Under the pieces are notes generated by a model, which saw only the letters and a program-made list of their open reading frames with translations, was not told where the DNA came from and ran no database searches. Both the position numbers and the translations under genes were made by a program. A DNA stretch of 12,359 bases, from positions 1 to 12,359 of the forward strand of contig CAJVPP010003188.1 in NCBI GenBank assembly GCA_910592005.1, given 5' to 3'. The stretch comes from Funneliformis mosseae (lineage: Eukaryota > Glomeromycota > Glomeromycetes > Glomerales > Glomeraceae). Positions within the stretch are counted from its first letter, which is position 1; every line of letters starts with the position of its first letter. Below, piece after piece: positions 1-8,442 of the stretch.

Positions 1-2
1 AC

Positions 3-791
3 TATGAAAAAGCATTTTATTATTTTCAAAAAGCCGCAAAAAGTGGAAATAAAATTGCACAATATAATTTAGGTATTTGTTATAAAAATGGCGAAGGTAT
101 TAAAAAACATAGTATAAAAGCTTTTGAATTTTTCAAAAAGTCAGCTGTACAAGAATATATGCATGCACAATTTCAGCTTGGATATTGTTATGACATGGGA
201 TATGGAATTGAATTTAATAAAGAAAAGGCATTTGATTTTTATCAAATAGCAGCTGAAAAAGAATACAATTTAGCTCAAAATAATCTTGGAAACTTATATA
301 AAAATGGTGAAGGTATAGAAAAAAATATAGAACAAGCTTTTTATTGGTATCAAAAAGCAGCTGAAAATGGAAGTAATATTGCACAATATAACCTTGGTTT
401 GTTATATGAAAAAGGTGAAGGTATAGAAATAAATTTAGAAAAATCTTTTTACTGGTATCAAAAAGCAGCTGAAAATGGATATGATATTGCACAATTTAAT
501 CTTGGTTGTTTATATGATATTGGTATAAAGAAAGACTTAAAAAAAGCTTTTTACTGGTATCAAAAAGCAGCAGAAAATGAATTAACTATTGCACAAAATA
601 GTCTTGGCTATTTATATGAAAGAGGCGAAGGTATAAAAAAGAATTTAGAAAAAGCTTTTTATTGGTATCAAAAGGCAGCAGAAAATGAATTAACTATTTC
701 ACAAATTAATCTTGGCTATTTATATGAAAAAGGCGAAGGTATTGAAAAGAATTTAAAAATGGCATTATATTGGTATCAAAAAAGCAGCTGA
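3..791 (+). CDS. Sel1-like repeat protein, 5' partial, frameshifted at 3' end
   Basis: The frame is open from base 3, the window edge, to a stop at 791 (262 residues visible). The ATG at 159 is therefore an internal Met, not the start. The protein is an array of Sel1-like repeats of about 36 residues: one partial and seven full units, one of them (the unit covering about 490-590) shortened by two or three residues. The core pattern is AQxNLGxLYEKGEGIEKN followed by AFYWYQKAAENG. Sel1 repeats are TPR-like helical pairs used as protein-binding scaffolds; in AM fungi they are a very large family, often linked to signalling. No partner or localisation can be read here. The stop at 791 is caused by a 6-A run (778-783) where the other repeats have 5 A; the repeat pattern continues past it in another frame, so the end is a frameshift and not a natural C terminus. 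Confidence 0.85.
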   Translation, partial: YEKAFYYFQKAAKSGNKIAQYNLGICYKNGEGIKKHSIKAFEFFKKSAVQEYMHAQFQLGYCYDMGYGIEFNKEKAFDFYQIAAEKEYNLAQNNLGNLYKNGEGIEKNIEQAFYWYQKAAENGSNIAQYNLGLLYEKGEGIEINLEKSFYWYQKAAENGYDIAQFNLGCLYDIGIKKDLKKAFYWYQKAAENELTIAQNSLGYLYERGEGIKKNLEKAFYWYQKAAENELTISQINLGYLYEKGEGIEKNLKMALYWYQKSS

Positions 792-1020
792 AAATGGAAG
801 TAATATTGCACAACTAATCTTAGTTTGTTATATGAAAAAGGTGAAGGTATAGAAAAGAAATTTCAAAAGCCTTTTATTGGTATCAAAAGGCAGCTGAATA
901 TTATTATGATGCTGCACAACATAAGCTTGCTAATTTATATAAAAAAAAGGTGAAGATACAGAAAATAATTTAGAAAAAGCCTTTTACTGACATCAAAATG
1001 CAGCTGAAAATGGATCTGAT
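290..1020 (+). repeat. About 108-bp tandem coding repeats (Sel1 units)
   Basis: The Sel1 units are near-identical in DNA as well as protein. Blocks such as tttttattggtatcaaaa and ggcagcagaaaatgaatt recur about every 108 bp, most clearly between the units at about 545-650 and 655-760. Such similarity points to recent unit duplication or gene conversion and makes the array prone to unit gain, loss and misassembly. Confidence 0.7.
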
Positions 1021-1030
1021 GCTGCATATA

Positions 1031-1369
1031 GGGTTGGATCGATCCGGTCCAAAGACCGGTCTTTCATCTTTCTTTGGACCGGACCGGTCTTGTACCATTC
1101 GGTCCTACCAGTCCAGTCCGGTCAAATATTTGTTTTCTTCTCGAAACAGACCGATTTATAAGACTGGTTCATAACATATTCACCTGATTTATACATATAA
1201 AATGATCAATTTAATAAAATAATTGTATTAATTTAATATAATAATAATAATTGCATATGAAACGATTATTGCTTCTTAATATCCATTTCAGATACTTTCA
1301 TTTCGTTACAAAAACAATAGCACTGGTCCAAGGACTGACTATGAACCGGTCCGTTCCTCGATCCAACTC
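1031..1369. mobile_element. Possible inner TA-flanked MITE within the composite element
   Basis: The left end GGGTTGGATCGA (1031-1042) is matched by GAGTTGGATCGA on the reverse strand (1369-1358), and GGACCGG-type motifs follow on both sides. A TA dinucleotide lies immediately outside each end (1029-1030 and 1370-1371), as expected for Tc1/mariner-type non-autonomous elements. Removing it with one TA gives gct gca tat aat ttg, again Sel1-like (A-A-Y-N-L). The rest, about 1390-1706, would then be a second element with ends GGGAAACGGGAACC and GGGATGGAACGG. This model competes with a single composite insertion. Confidence 0.45.
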
Positions 1370-1606
1370 TAATTTGTAATATTTTACTAGGGAAACGGGA
1401 ACCGTTGTTAAGTCCCGAACGATCTTAACTAAAATAAAATTCACACTGATATTTGCTTTATCTAGGATTTTGTGCAATTACAAAAGCCAATCAGCATCGA
1501 TCAATTATTGAGCGGGTGGACATTCCTATACTTCATTCCGGACTAATAAATTAAACAATTTATTTAGTATTATATAAATCTAACAATAATATGCTATAAA
1601 TAATAA

Positions 1607-1628
1607 AGGACCGGACCGGTCCGGTCCT
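1607..1628. repeat. Perfect 22-bp palindrome of GGACC/GGTCC units
   Basis: Two GGACC units followed by two GGTCC units, with an A and a T outside, form a perfect palindrome centred between 1617 and 1618. It could extrude as a GC-rich cruciform in otherwise AT-rich DNA. It begins the right-hand GGACC-rich end of the element at 1030-1707. Confidence 0.85.
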
Positions 1629-2285
1629 CAGAATATGGACCGAGGACCGCAAGGACCGATCCCATTAACTGGTCTAAGACCGGTCTTACCAGGACCGTTC
1701 CATCCCTTTTAATCTTGGTTTGTTATTTGAAAAAGGTGTAGATATAGAAAAGGATTTTAAAAAAGCCTTTTATTGGTGTCGTCAACATTGACAATTAATG
1801 TAATATTGCACTAAATAATCTTGGTTATTTATATGAAAAAACAAGGTTATAGAAAAAGATTTAAAAAACCATGTATCGGTATCAAAAAGCAGCTGAAATA
1901 GGATGTAAGGTTGGACATTATAATTTGGGTGAATCTTATAAATTAGGTAATGGTGTTGAAAAGATGTGATGTAAGTATTTGCTAATCAAGAAGACTTAAA
2001 TGCAAAATTTCAACTTGGATATTGCTACATAAACGGAATTGGTACAGGATTGAATTATATAACGATGCAGCCGGAACTAAAGATTTTAAGTGTATAAATT
2101 ATCATATAACAAACTAACTAATGATCTGGATAAAGTTAATTATCATGTAGCTGCACTTATGATAATAAAGTTAGTTGCATTATACAATTTATGAAACAGG
2201 AAAAGGATTGATATAAATTTGGATAGAGCATTTTAATTTACTAAGAAATCGGCTAATCAAGGATATTTGGATCCCTATTGACCGA

Positions 2286-2599
2286 TGAGTTTAATTCTTT
2301 CTCATGGCACGCACGAATCTGAGGAAATGACAATTATTGGATTCGGAGAATTATTTATACACAATTCACAGAATTATGGGAAATTTTCATACTACTTCAT
2401 GTTCGACGGAGAAGAAATAAAAAATTCATGACGAAATGTTAAATTATTTCACAATTCTTAAAAAGTTTAAATTAACGCTGTATATTTAGAATAAAAATTC
2501 ATCAAACATCATCTTTCTTATATTCTTCAACTCTCGAGGCGGTACGAACCTTTCATTTGAATTTTTATAATCATATCAAAATTAAATTACCAAATATAT
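2286..2599. other. Intergenic, no recognised gene
   Basis: AT-rich spacer between the Sel1 remnant and the BTB-TLDc promoter. I find no long open frame, RNA gene or clear repeat in it. Confidence 0.6.
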
Positions 2600-2697
2600 G
2601 TTTATTGCCGATCAAAATGGTTATAAAAGAACAATAGTTCGATCAACAATGGATTTGCAAAATTTTTTTCTCCAATTTTACAATTTTTTTCGAGATA
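2600..2697 (+). promoter_or_regulatory. Promoter and 5' leader of BTB-TLDc copy A
   Basis: A TATAAAA box at 2622-2628 lies about 70 bp upstream of the ATG at 2698. The block from tttattgccgatca (2601) through caatggatttgcaaaa to ctccaatttta is repeated in altered form before copy B (about 4537-4631). That conservation marks it as part of the duplicated unit. The transcription start was not determined. Confidence 0.5.
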
Positions 2698-4221
2698 ATG
2701 TCAACACAATTTTTTCCCAAATTAAGTCAAAATTATATAGAAATATTAGATGACGACGAATATTATGATATTACAATCGAAGTTGGAGAAGATCCAAATG
2801 TGAAAATATTTCGTGCTCACATGATTATTTTATGTTATCGTTCTCCATTTTTGCGACGAACCCTTGGCTTCCAATAAGAAAAATAACGACAACGCACTAA
2901 CTCATGTTAAATTACCAAACATTTCACCAGAAATCTTCCAAATTATTTTGAAGTAAGTTATATATTTAATGCTATGGCTTTGTTATCTTCTTTCATTTAT
3001 AATGACCTTAAATTTATATGATATAGATACATTTATGGTGGGATTATTTCATTAAATGGTGATGAACAAACATTGAAAATTTTGGCAGCTGCTAATGAAC
3101 TTCATCTTCAAGAACTAGTTGAATATTTACAAAAGTATTTAATCAAAAATAAAATTGGATGGATTGAACAGCATTTTGAGCTTGCTTACAGAATAAGCTT
3201 TCAATCCAATTTTTTATCAGAACTTCAAAAAATATGTACAGATATTATTTCTAAATCACCTGAAAAAGTATTCAAATCACTTGATTTTACTTCGCTTTCT
3301 GAAAAATCGTTAATTTTACTTCTTAAAAGAGATGACTTGCAAATGAAAGAAGTTGATATTTGGGAGCATGTAATGAAGTGGGGTCTTGAGAAAAATCATA
3401 CACTCGCTCCAGATCCTATAACTTGTTCAGATGATGATTTCAAAATAATGGAAAATACTTTGCAACATTGTTTACCATTAATCAGGTTTTTTAGCTTATC
3501 TTCTGACGAGTTCGCCCAAAAAGTTCGTCCGTATAAAAGACTTTTAAAACCTCAATTCTATGAGAATTTATTAAATTCTTATTTGGATTCTAATAGCGTA
3601 CCAATCGATAGTATTTTACTCCCTAGACATAAAGATATTGATGATATTATTGATTCAAATATTGTTAATTTAAATATTGTTTCTATAATTTCAAGATGGA
3701 TTGATAACATATATACTAAGAGCAAGTTTACTCATTTAAGAAAATTATATTTTCCATATCAATTTCATTTATTATTACGAGGAACTAGAGATGGGTTTAC
3801 TCCTAAAACTTTTCATGCATTATGTGACAACATACCATATACTGTTACATTTATTAAAGTAAAAGGATCGGAAGAAATTCTTGGAGGATATAATCCTTTA
3901 ATATGGAAGAAAGCTCTTCGTTTTAGTGGCCAATATGGTCAAACTAAAGATAGTTTTATATTCTCTTTTAAAAATAAGGATAATTTTAAGGATTCAATTT
4001 TAAGCAAGGTAAAAAATAAAAATCGTGCAATATGTTATGGTGATTGGTGTGGTCCCTATTTTAGTTCTGACCTTTATATAGGTAATAATTTATTTTATGA
4101 TGATGAAAATCGAAATTTTGATAATAATTGTTGTAATTTAGCTAATTATGAGAAGGAGATAAGAAATACAGGAAAAAGTTTCTCAATTGAAGAATATGAA
4201 GTATTTCAGATTTTGAATTGA
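2698..4221 (+). CDS. BTB-BACK-TLDc domain protein, copy A, with one-base frameshift in exon 1
   Basis: Exon 1 is 2698-2952, the intron 2953-3026 and exon 2 3027-4221. After discounting one extra base the total is 1449 nt, 482 residues plus stop. The N-terminal BTB/POZ domain (about 1-115) shows YDITIEVGEDPNVKIFRAHM, YRSPFLRR, then KLPNISPEIFQIILK across the intron into YIYGGIISLNGDEQ. A BACK-like helical region (about 115-245) contains WEHVMKWG and HCLPLIRFFSLSS. The C-terminal TLDc domain (about 325-480) shows RGTRDGFTPKTFHALC, GGYNPLIWKK and SFIFSFKNKDNFKD. BTB-BACK proteins commonly act as cullin-3 ubiquitin ligase adaptors, and TLDc domains are linked to oxidative-stress resistance and V-ATPase binding; which applies here is unknown. 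In exon 1 the text cccttggcttcc (2861-2872) has one G too many: the ATG frame stops at TAA (2874-2876), while the next frame continues the family sequence ASNKKN. No ATG starts the long open frame near 3073; that codon is TTG. Confidence 0.85.
2953..3026 (+). other. Intron of BTB-TLDc copy A
   Basis: 74-bp intron with a GTAAGT donor and TATAG acceptor, phase 2 (aa|a, Lys). Splicing joins FQIILK to YIYGGI, which is the expected BTB continuation. Copy B has an intron at the same codon and phase. Confidence 0.85.
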
Positions 4222-4536
4222 AATATAGGAATTATTGATTTACTTTTGTTTTTCATATATAAGCATTTGAATTTCAAATTCAATTTTTGTTTCATTTTAT
4301 AAGATCGTATCAAGTTATTAAATAAATAAAAATGAAAAATTGATTAAAAAAACATAATTGAAAACTTTTTCATCCGAAGCGATCGCACCTGAAACCTAAA
4401 AAGCAAAAAAAAATATAACAATAAAATAAGAAAATAATCATTCGATCATTTAACCCGAAATGGTTGCGGGAAAAAACCCTAATCCCATTTGACAAAAGTC
4501 AAAACCTTTTGATTTCGATGGTTTCGATTTGGATGT
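4222..4536 (+). terminator. 3' UTR with poly(A) signals, then plain spacer
   Basis: Overlapping AATAAA hexamers at 4321-4326 and 4325-4330 lie about 100 bp after the stop codon of copy A, a normal fungal 3' UTR length. The remaining roughly 200 bp is AT-rich spacer with no recognised gene. Confidence 0.55.
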
Positions 4537-4631
4537 TTATTTATTGCCGATCAGTAAAATAAATTTAGAATAGTTGTTCACCCAACAATGGGATTTGCAA
4601 AAATTTTTTCTCCTCCAATTTTTAAGAGAAA
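4537..4631 (+). promoter_or_regulatory. Duplicated, partly decayed promoter of BTB-TLDc copy B
   Basis: The sequence tttattgccgatcagtaaaa through caatgggatttgcaaaa and ctcctccaattttt matches the leader of copy A (2601-2697) with scattered substitutions and small gaps. The TATAAAA of copy A is replaced by taaaataaattt, so the core promoter may be weakened. Confidence 0.5.
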
Positions 4632-6082
4632 ATGTTAGCACAATTATTTCCCAAATTAAGTCAAAATTATATTGAAATATTAGATGATAATGAATATTAT
4701 GATACTACAATGTGCAAATATTTCGTGCACACATGATTATTTTAAATTACCGTTCTCCATTTTTACGAACTCTGGCTTTAAATAATGGTGAAATGCTAAA
4801 TCACATTAGATTACCAAAGGTTTCTCCAGAAAATTTTCAAATTATTTTGAAGTAAGATATTTAGCCGTAATTTTTCCTTGATTTCTATGTTTACTATTTA
4901 CTATAGATTTAAATTAGGTACGTTTATGGCGGGATCATTTCATTAAATGATGATGAACAAGGCATTTTAAATATCTTAAAGTTATTGGCGGCTGCTGACG
5001 AACTTCATCTTCAAGAACTAATTGAATACTTACAAAAATATTTAATCGAAAATAAATCTAAATGGATGGAACAACATTTTGAACTCTTTCATAAAACAAG
5101 TTTTCAATTTAATTCTTTGTTAAAGCTTCAAGAGTTTTGTACAGATTTTATGGCTAAATCACCTGAAAAAAATATTCAAATATACCTTCACTTCCTGAAA
5201 CATATTAATTTCACTTATTACAAAAGACGACTTGCAGATAAAGGAAGTTGACTTTGGGAACATGTATTAAAATGGGGGCTTGAAAATAATCCTACACTCG
5301 TTCCAGATCCTATAACTTGGTCAGATGAGGATTTCCAAATAATGGAATACTTTGCAACATTGTTTACCATTAATCAGGTTTTACAGTTTATCTTCTAAAG
5401 AATTTGCCAAAAACGTACGTCCGTATAAAAAACTTTTAAATCCTCAACTCTATGAGAATTTAATAATTCTTATTTGGATTCTGATAGTGTATCAAGCGAT
5501 GATATTATTCCCTAGATGTAGAAACGTTGATGGAATTATTATACAAAAATTGTTAATTTAAATATTGTCTCCATAATTTCAAGATGGATTGATTAGGTGG
5601 AAGTTGAAAGCAAATTTGCTTATGTAAGAGCATTGTATTTACCATACAAATTTAAATTAAGAGGGAGCAGAGATGGGTTTACTTTTGAAAAGTTTCATGA
5701 ATTATGTGCTAATATACCTTAGACAGTTACATTCATTGAAGTAAAAGGAACGAAAGAAATTCTTGGAGGTTTTAATCCTTTAATATGAAAGAAATCTGAT
5801 TTCTTTGGCGAATATGGTCTAACTAAAGATAGTTTTATATTCTCTTTAAAAATAAGGATAATTTAAGGATTCAATTTTAAACAAGGTAAAAAATATAGAT
5901 CATGCAATATACAGTATTATAATTTTTGGCGTGGTTCCTCTAGTGATGACCTTTATTTTAAACTAAGTCAAAATAAAGGTATTGTTTGTAATCTAGCTGA
6001 TTATGAGGAGATAATAGATTCAAAAATAGAAATCTCAATAGAAGTTTATGAAATAATTCAAATTTTGAAGAACGAGTCGTAA
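4632..6082 (+). pseudogene. BTB-BACK-TLDc copy B, pseudogene
   Basis: This tandem paralogue of the gene at 2698-4221 is collinear with it over its whole length, from MLAQLFPKLSQNYIEILDD to a stop at 6080-6082. Recognisable blocks are YRSPFLRTL, KYVYGGIISLND, ELHLQELIEYLQKYL, SPEK, QHCLPLIRFYSLSSKEF, RGSRDGFTFEKFHELC and ILGGFNPL. Lesions visible by comparison with copy A are a 22-bp deletion at 4710/4711 that removes the VGEDP region, frameshifts near 5170-5250, a 2-bp deletion near 5345, a 1-bp deletion near 5465, stops at 5594-5596 (TAG) and 5720-5722 (TAG), a TGG-to-TGA change at 5786-5788 and a 1-bp deletion near 5845. So many independent lesions make this a true pseudogene and not sequencing error. 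The fragments at 4985-5251 and 5352-5561 begin with TTG and are pieces of this pseudogene. Confidence 0.92.
4852..4917 (+). other. Relic intron of BTB-TLDc copy B
   Basis: 66 bp with a GTAAGA donor and TTAG acceptor, same codon (Lys, phase 2) as in copy A. Joining gives QIILK followed by YVYGGII. The intron sequence itself is much more diverged than the exons. Confidence 0.75.
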
Positions 6083-6115
6083 CGTACTATATATAATTTC
6101 AATTATAATTTAAAT

Positions 6116-6121
6116 AATAAA
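6116..6121 (+). terminator. Poly(A) signal relic of copy B
   Basis: AATAAA lies 34 bp after the terminal stop codon of the copy B pseudogene. Confidence 0.35.
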
Positions 6122-6428
6122 TGTTCTGAATCAGATGGTTTAAGTTAATTAAATAAAATTTCAATTGGTTCCTTTTCCCAGAATTCATCAAATGGATGGA
6201 TGTGTTATATTTTCGGATGTTATAGTGAAATTTACGCTCAAAATTACCAATTCATGAAACTCCAAGAAACAATATGTAATTTGTCAATTCTGCCAGTTCT
6301 GATTTTTCTGGCATTTCTGATCGAAATATGAGTCAGGTTATTTTAACGAATTACATAACCTTGATTAATTAGTTACTTATAGATAGAATTTTGTATTATT
6401 AGATTTCGCTTTTGCTTTGTTTTAGATA
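6122..6428. other. Intergenic, no recognised gene
   Basis: AT-rich spacer between copy B and the reverse transcriptase scrap. The only structure seen is a short hairpin, TGCCAG (6291-6296) with CTGGCA (6308-6313). Confidence 0.5.
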
Positions 6429-6524
6429 GTGTTACACTCAGCTCTTTACCGGCTACAAAGCGCAGGACTAAAAATCAATCCTGATAAATGTCATTTTGCC
6501 GCAAAAGAAGTGCGATTTATATTA
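6429..6524 (+). pseudogene. Ty3/Gypsy-like reverse transcriptase fragment
   Basis: A 32-codon stretch without Met reads VLHSALYRLQSAGLKINPDK followed by CHFAAKEVRFIL, then TAA. This matches the pattern of the Ty3/Gypsy pol segment after the YxDD catalytic box, typically H...V...L..AGLKLNP.KC.F...EV.FLGH. The LGH end is lost at the stop. The catalytic box, RNase H and integrase are not recognisable nearby, so this is a small dead scrap of a retrotransposon. Base composition is slightly richer in GC than the flanks. I am fairly sure of the family, less sure of the clade. Confidence 0.7.
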
Positions 6525-6597
6525 TAAACGGAAAGCTGATGTAAAAATTATATAATAAAATCAATTTATCAATCTACTCTTCCGAATATTCCGTTTA
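6525..6597. repeat. Short inverted repeat next to the RT scrap
   Basis: TAAACGGAA (6525-6533) is repeated in inverse orientation as TTCCGTTTA (6589-6597), with an AT-rich loop of about 55 bp. It starts exactly at the stop that ends the RT fragment, so it could mark a junction or a later insertion. It is too short to classify. Confidence 0.4.
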
Positions 6598-6813
6598 TTA
6601 AATCAATTGATAAAAATACTTAAATGATAATTAAAAGCTTTTATCGGAAAGAGAAATATAATCGTAAAGAATAACAAGGAATTTATATAAAAAATAAAAA
6701 AAGAATAAAGAAAACGATCTCGCTAGTTCCTCACACATAATCATCATACTTTAATTTAATTTTAACGTTCAAAAAGTCCCTGAAGAATTTTTCGAGGTAA
6801 TGAATAATGGGAA

Positions 6814-6948
6814 ATGTCTGCCAACGGAACGATTTTGGAATGTCCTCATCGTCCTTCTCAAGTATATGATTGTTATAAAGTTCTTTATTTACCATCATAT
6901 TTCCACTCAATAAACTCTGTCGTTATTTCCGATTTTTGCAGCTATTAG
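6814..6948 (+). CDS. Possible 44-residue ORF or relic exon, unknown
   Basis: The ATG at 6814 opens 44 codons beginning MSANGTILECPHRPSQVYDC and ending SVVISDFCSY before TAG. The composition (Cys, Pro, Tyr, His) is less biased to Lys, Asn, Ile and Phe than expected from random AT-rich DNA. A second frame over the same DNA is also open and contains VPEEFFEVMNNGKCLPTERF. I recognise no family. It may be a remnant exon of a decayed gene or chance. Confidence 0.15.
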   Translation: MSANGTILECPHRPSQVYDCYKVLYLPSYFHSINSVVISDFCSY

Positions 6949-7818
6949 AAGTACCGCAAGCATAATGGCTACTGATGTAATAAATAACTTTTTATACGTT
7001 GTGTTGACTTTTCAGGTATAAGAAGGATGGTCGCTCGCATATATTAAAAATATCTAAAATCACCTAGTAAATATAAATAAATAACGGATGATGAATCTAA
7101 TTATTAATACGATCGACCGATGCAGGATTGCGTACTAAATAAAATGAAGTTAGAACTATCAAGGGTGAGCGAATTGAATAATTATTATCGAATAACCGGT
7201 AATTTTCAGTGGTTACCTACGTTGATGATGAGTTCCTGAAATTTCTCGGGAAAATCTGACAATGAACATGCTAAAGGAATAACAAACACTAGTTTCTTGT
7301 GTACAATTATTTTTTATCCTGAAATTAAATTCGTTTATTAGAGGGGTCCAATATTTAATTTGATAATTAATAAAAAAAAAAAGTTTGATAATGAGATGGC
7401 GGGGAATCTAAAATTTGGTTCCTAAGCTAATTTTGTGTTCATGACTGTACTGTCCATATGTTAAAATAATCAGAAAGGAGGCAATTTTCAGATGTAGCGT
7501 TGACCCTAATTTTGATAGCTTGATTTCTTTTTATCTGGTAATTAACAAGATTTTGAGGTTGATTTAAATATATTTATCAAAATTTTTGGAATTGCTCTAA
7601 TGATTATGAGTTAATTGTAAATATTATATTAACTTTTACGTATAATAATGTACAGTGCTGCAGTATGGGAACAAAATAACGTATAAGTTTATGATGGAAA
7701 ATAACTTTATTCATCTATTACTCTTCAATATTTATTAAACTTCAAACTTTCTCTTTTAAAATGGGTATATTTATAAGTTGCTAGATCCTCTATTTATTTT
7801 CAAAAAAACAAAAGTTGG

Positions 7819-7857
7819 CCAATGAACAATCATCGATGATCATCATTACGTCATTGG
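7819..7857. repeat. Small hairpin with perfect 12-bp palindrome inside
   Basis: CCAATGA (7819-7825) pairs with TCATTGG (7851-7857), and ATCATCGATGAT (7829-7840) between them is a perfect palindrome. Function unknown. Confidence 0.4.
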
Positions 7858-8442
7858 TAAATACATATGAATAACGTGATCTGGAATTTTGTCATGGAAA
7901 AAATTAGGCGATTATAAATTGTGTATTTATGAAATCTTTCTAATATTCTATAACTTTACACAAATAATGCAAAATCCTTTGAAGAGCATATCAAATATTT
8001 CATAACATTGCTCATTACAGGCAAGGATTCCACAATTTTATTCACATTTATACATACGGCAAAAAGTTTCTATGTTTTATTATACTTGATTTATGTTTAC
8101 ATGATAACACACATTAGCCCACAAAATAATAATATATCATGTTTATAATTTGCTCGTTCAACAAATTTCCCTTCATTTGTGTTTGAAGATTTTGGCGGAT
8201 GGATCCGATAAAAAAAATGATGTAACAACTATAACAGATAATGTCAAAATTATACGTTGCCATGTGATTGAATAGGTCATTCTTAGATATTTACTCAAGT
8301 TATTGTTGTAACCTTGCTCTTGGTGTTAGAAATTGACCGTTCTTAGGATTTGAAAAGATTTCGCAAACCTTGGAAGAACATACGAAGATATACGACTGAA
8401 ATTCGCAAGAGATTTTGATGTTAGAAAACTATCCGCTTTTGT

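Larger units (their letters stand above)
1030..1707. mobile_element. Composite foldback/MITE-like element with GGACC/GGTCC-rich termini
   Basis: A 678-bp block unlike its surroundings interrupts the Sel1 repeats. Its ends are imperfect inverted repeats: the left end reads AGGGTTGGATCGATCCGGTC and the reverse complement of the right end reads AGGGATGGAACGGTCCTGGT. Both then reach a shared AGACCGGTCTT. Both ends are rich in GGACC/GGTCC motifs while the middle is AT-rich. There is no transposase frame, so it would be non-autonomous. Removing 1030-1707 rejoins codons as gct gca tat | ttt aat ctt ggt, which fits the Sel1 A-x-F-N-L-G pattern in frame. I see no clear target-site duplication. A nested structure (see 1031-1369) is possible. 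The superfamily is not determined. Confidence 0.65.
792..2285 (+). pseudogene. Decayed 3' half of the Sel1-repeat gene
   Basis: Sel1 repeat units continue in broken form in shifting frames. Recognisable pieces are AAENGSNIA (about 788-812), LLYEKGEGIEK (about 824-856), an AFYWYQKAAE block near 868-898, NLGLLFEKG (about 1711-1737), NLGYLYEK (about 1817-1840), QKAAEIG and GHYNLGESYKLGNGVEK (about 1884-1965), AKFQLGYCYINGIGT (about 2002-2045), and a last KKSANQGYLDP (about 2245-2277). Lesions include a missing base near 814, a TGG-to-TGA change at 988-990, more stops, and insertion of the 1030-1707 element. No repeat is seen after about 2285. Whether the upstream part is still expressed as a truncated protein cannot be told. 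Confidence 0.75.
6598..8442. other. Long intergenic stretch without a convincing gene
   Basis: Mostly AT-rich DNA with many stops in all frames. Short open frames exist (6814-6948, described separately, and 7120-7239, 39 codons), but none has a recognisable domain. No tRNA, rRNA or clear transposon end was found. Confidence 0.5.

Noticed and set aside
214..492. 92-codon frame on the minus strand
   Set aside because: Antisense shadow of the Sel1 repeats; its apparent repeats mirror the coding repeats on the plus strand.
2834..2877. A short alternative intron that could remove the extra G in BTB-TLDc copy A
   Set aside because: It would delete the conserved YRSPFLRR core of the BTB domain, so a base error or true frameshift is more likely.
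3073..4221. Long frame taken as a complete gene starting near 3073
   Set aside because: The first codon is TTG, and the BTB domain clearly continues upstream through an intron to the ATG at 2698.
7120..7239. 39-codon frame
   Set aside because: Too short, with no similarity recognised and no supporting signals.
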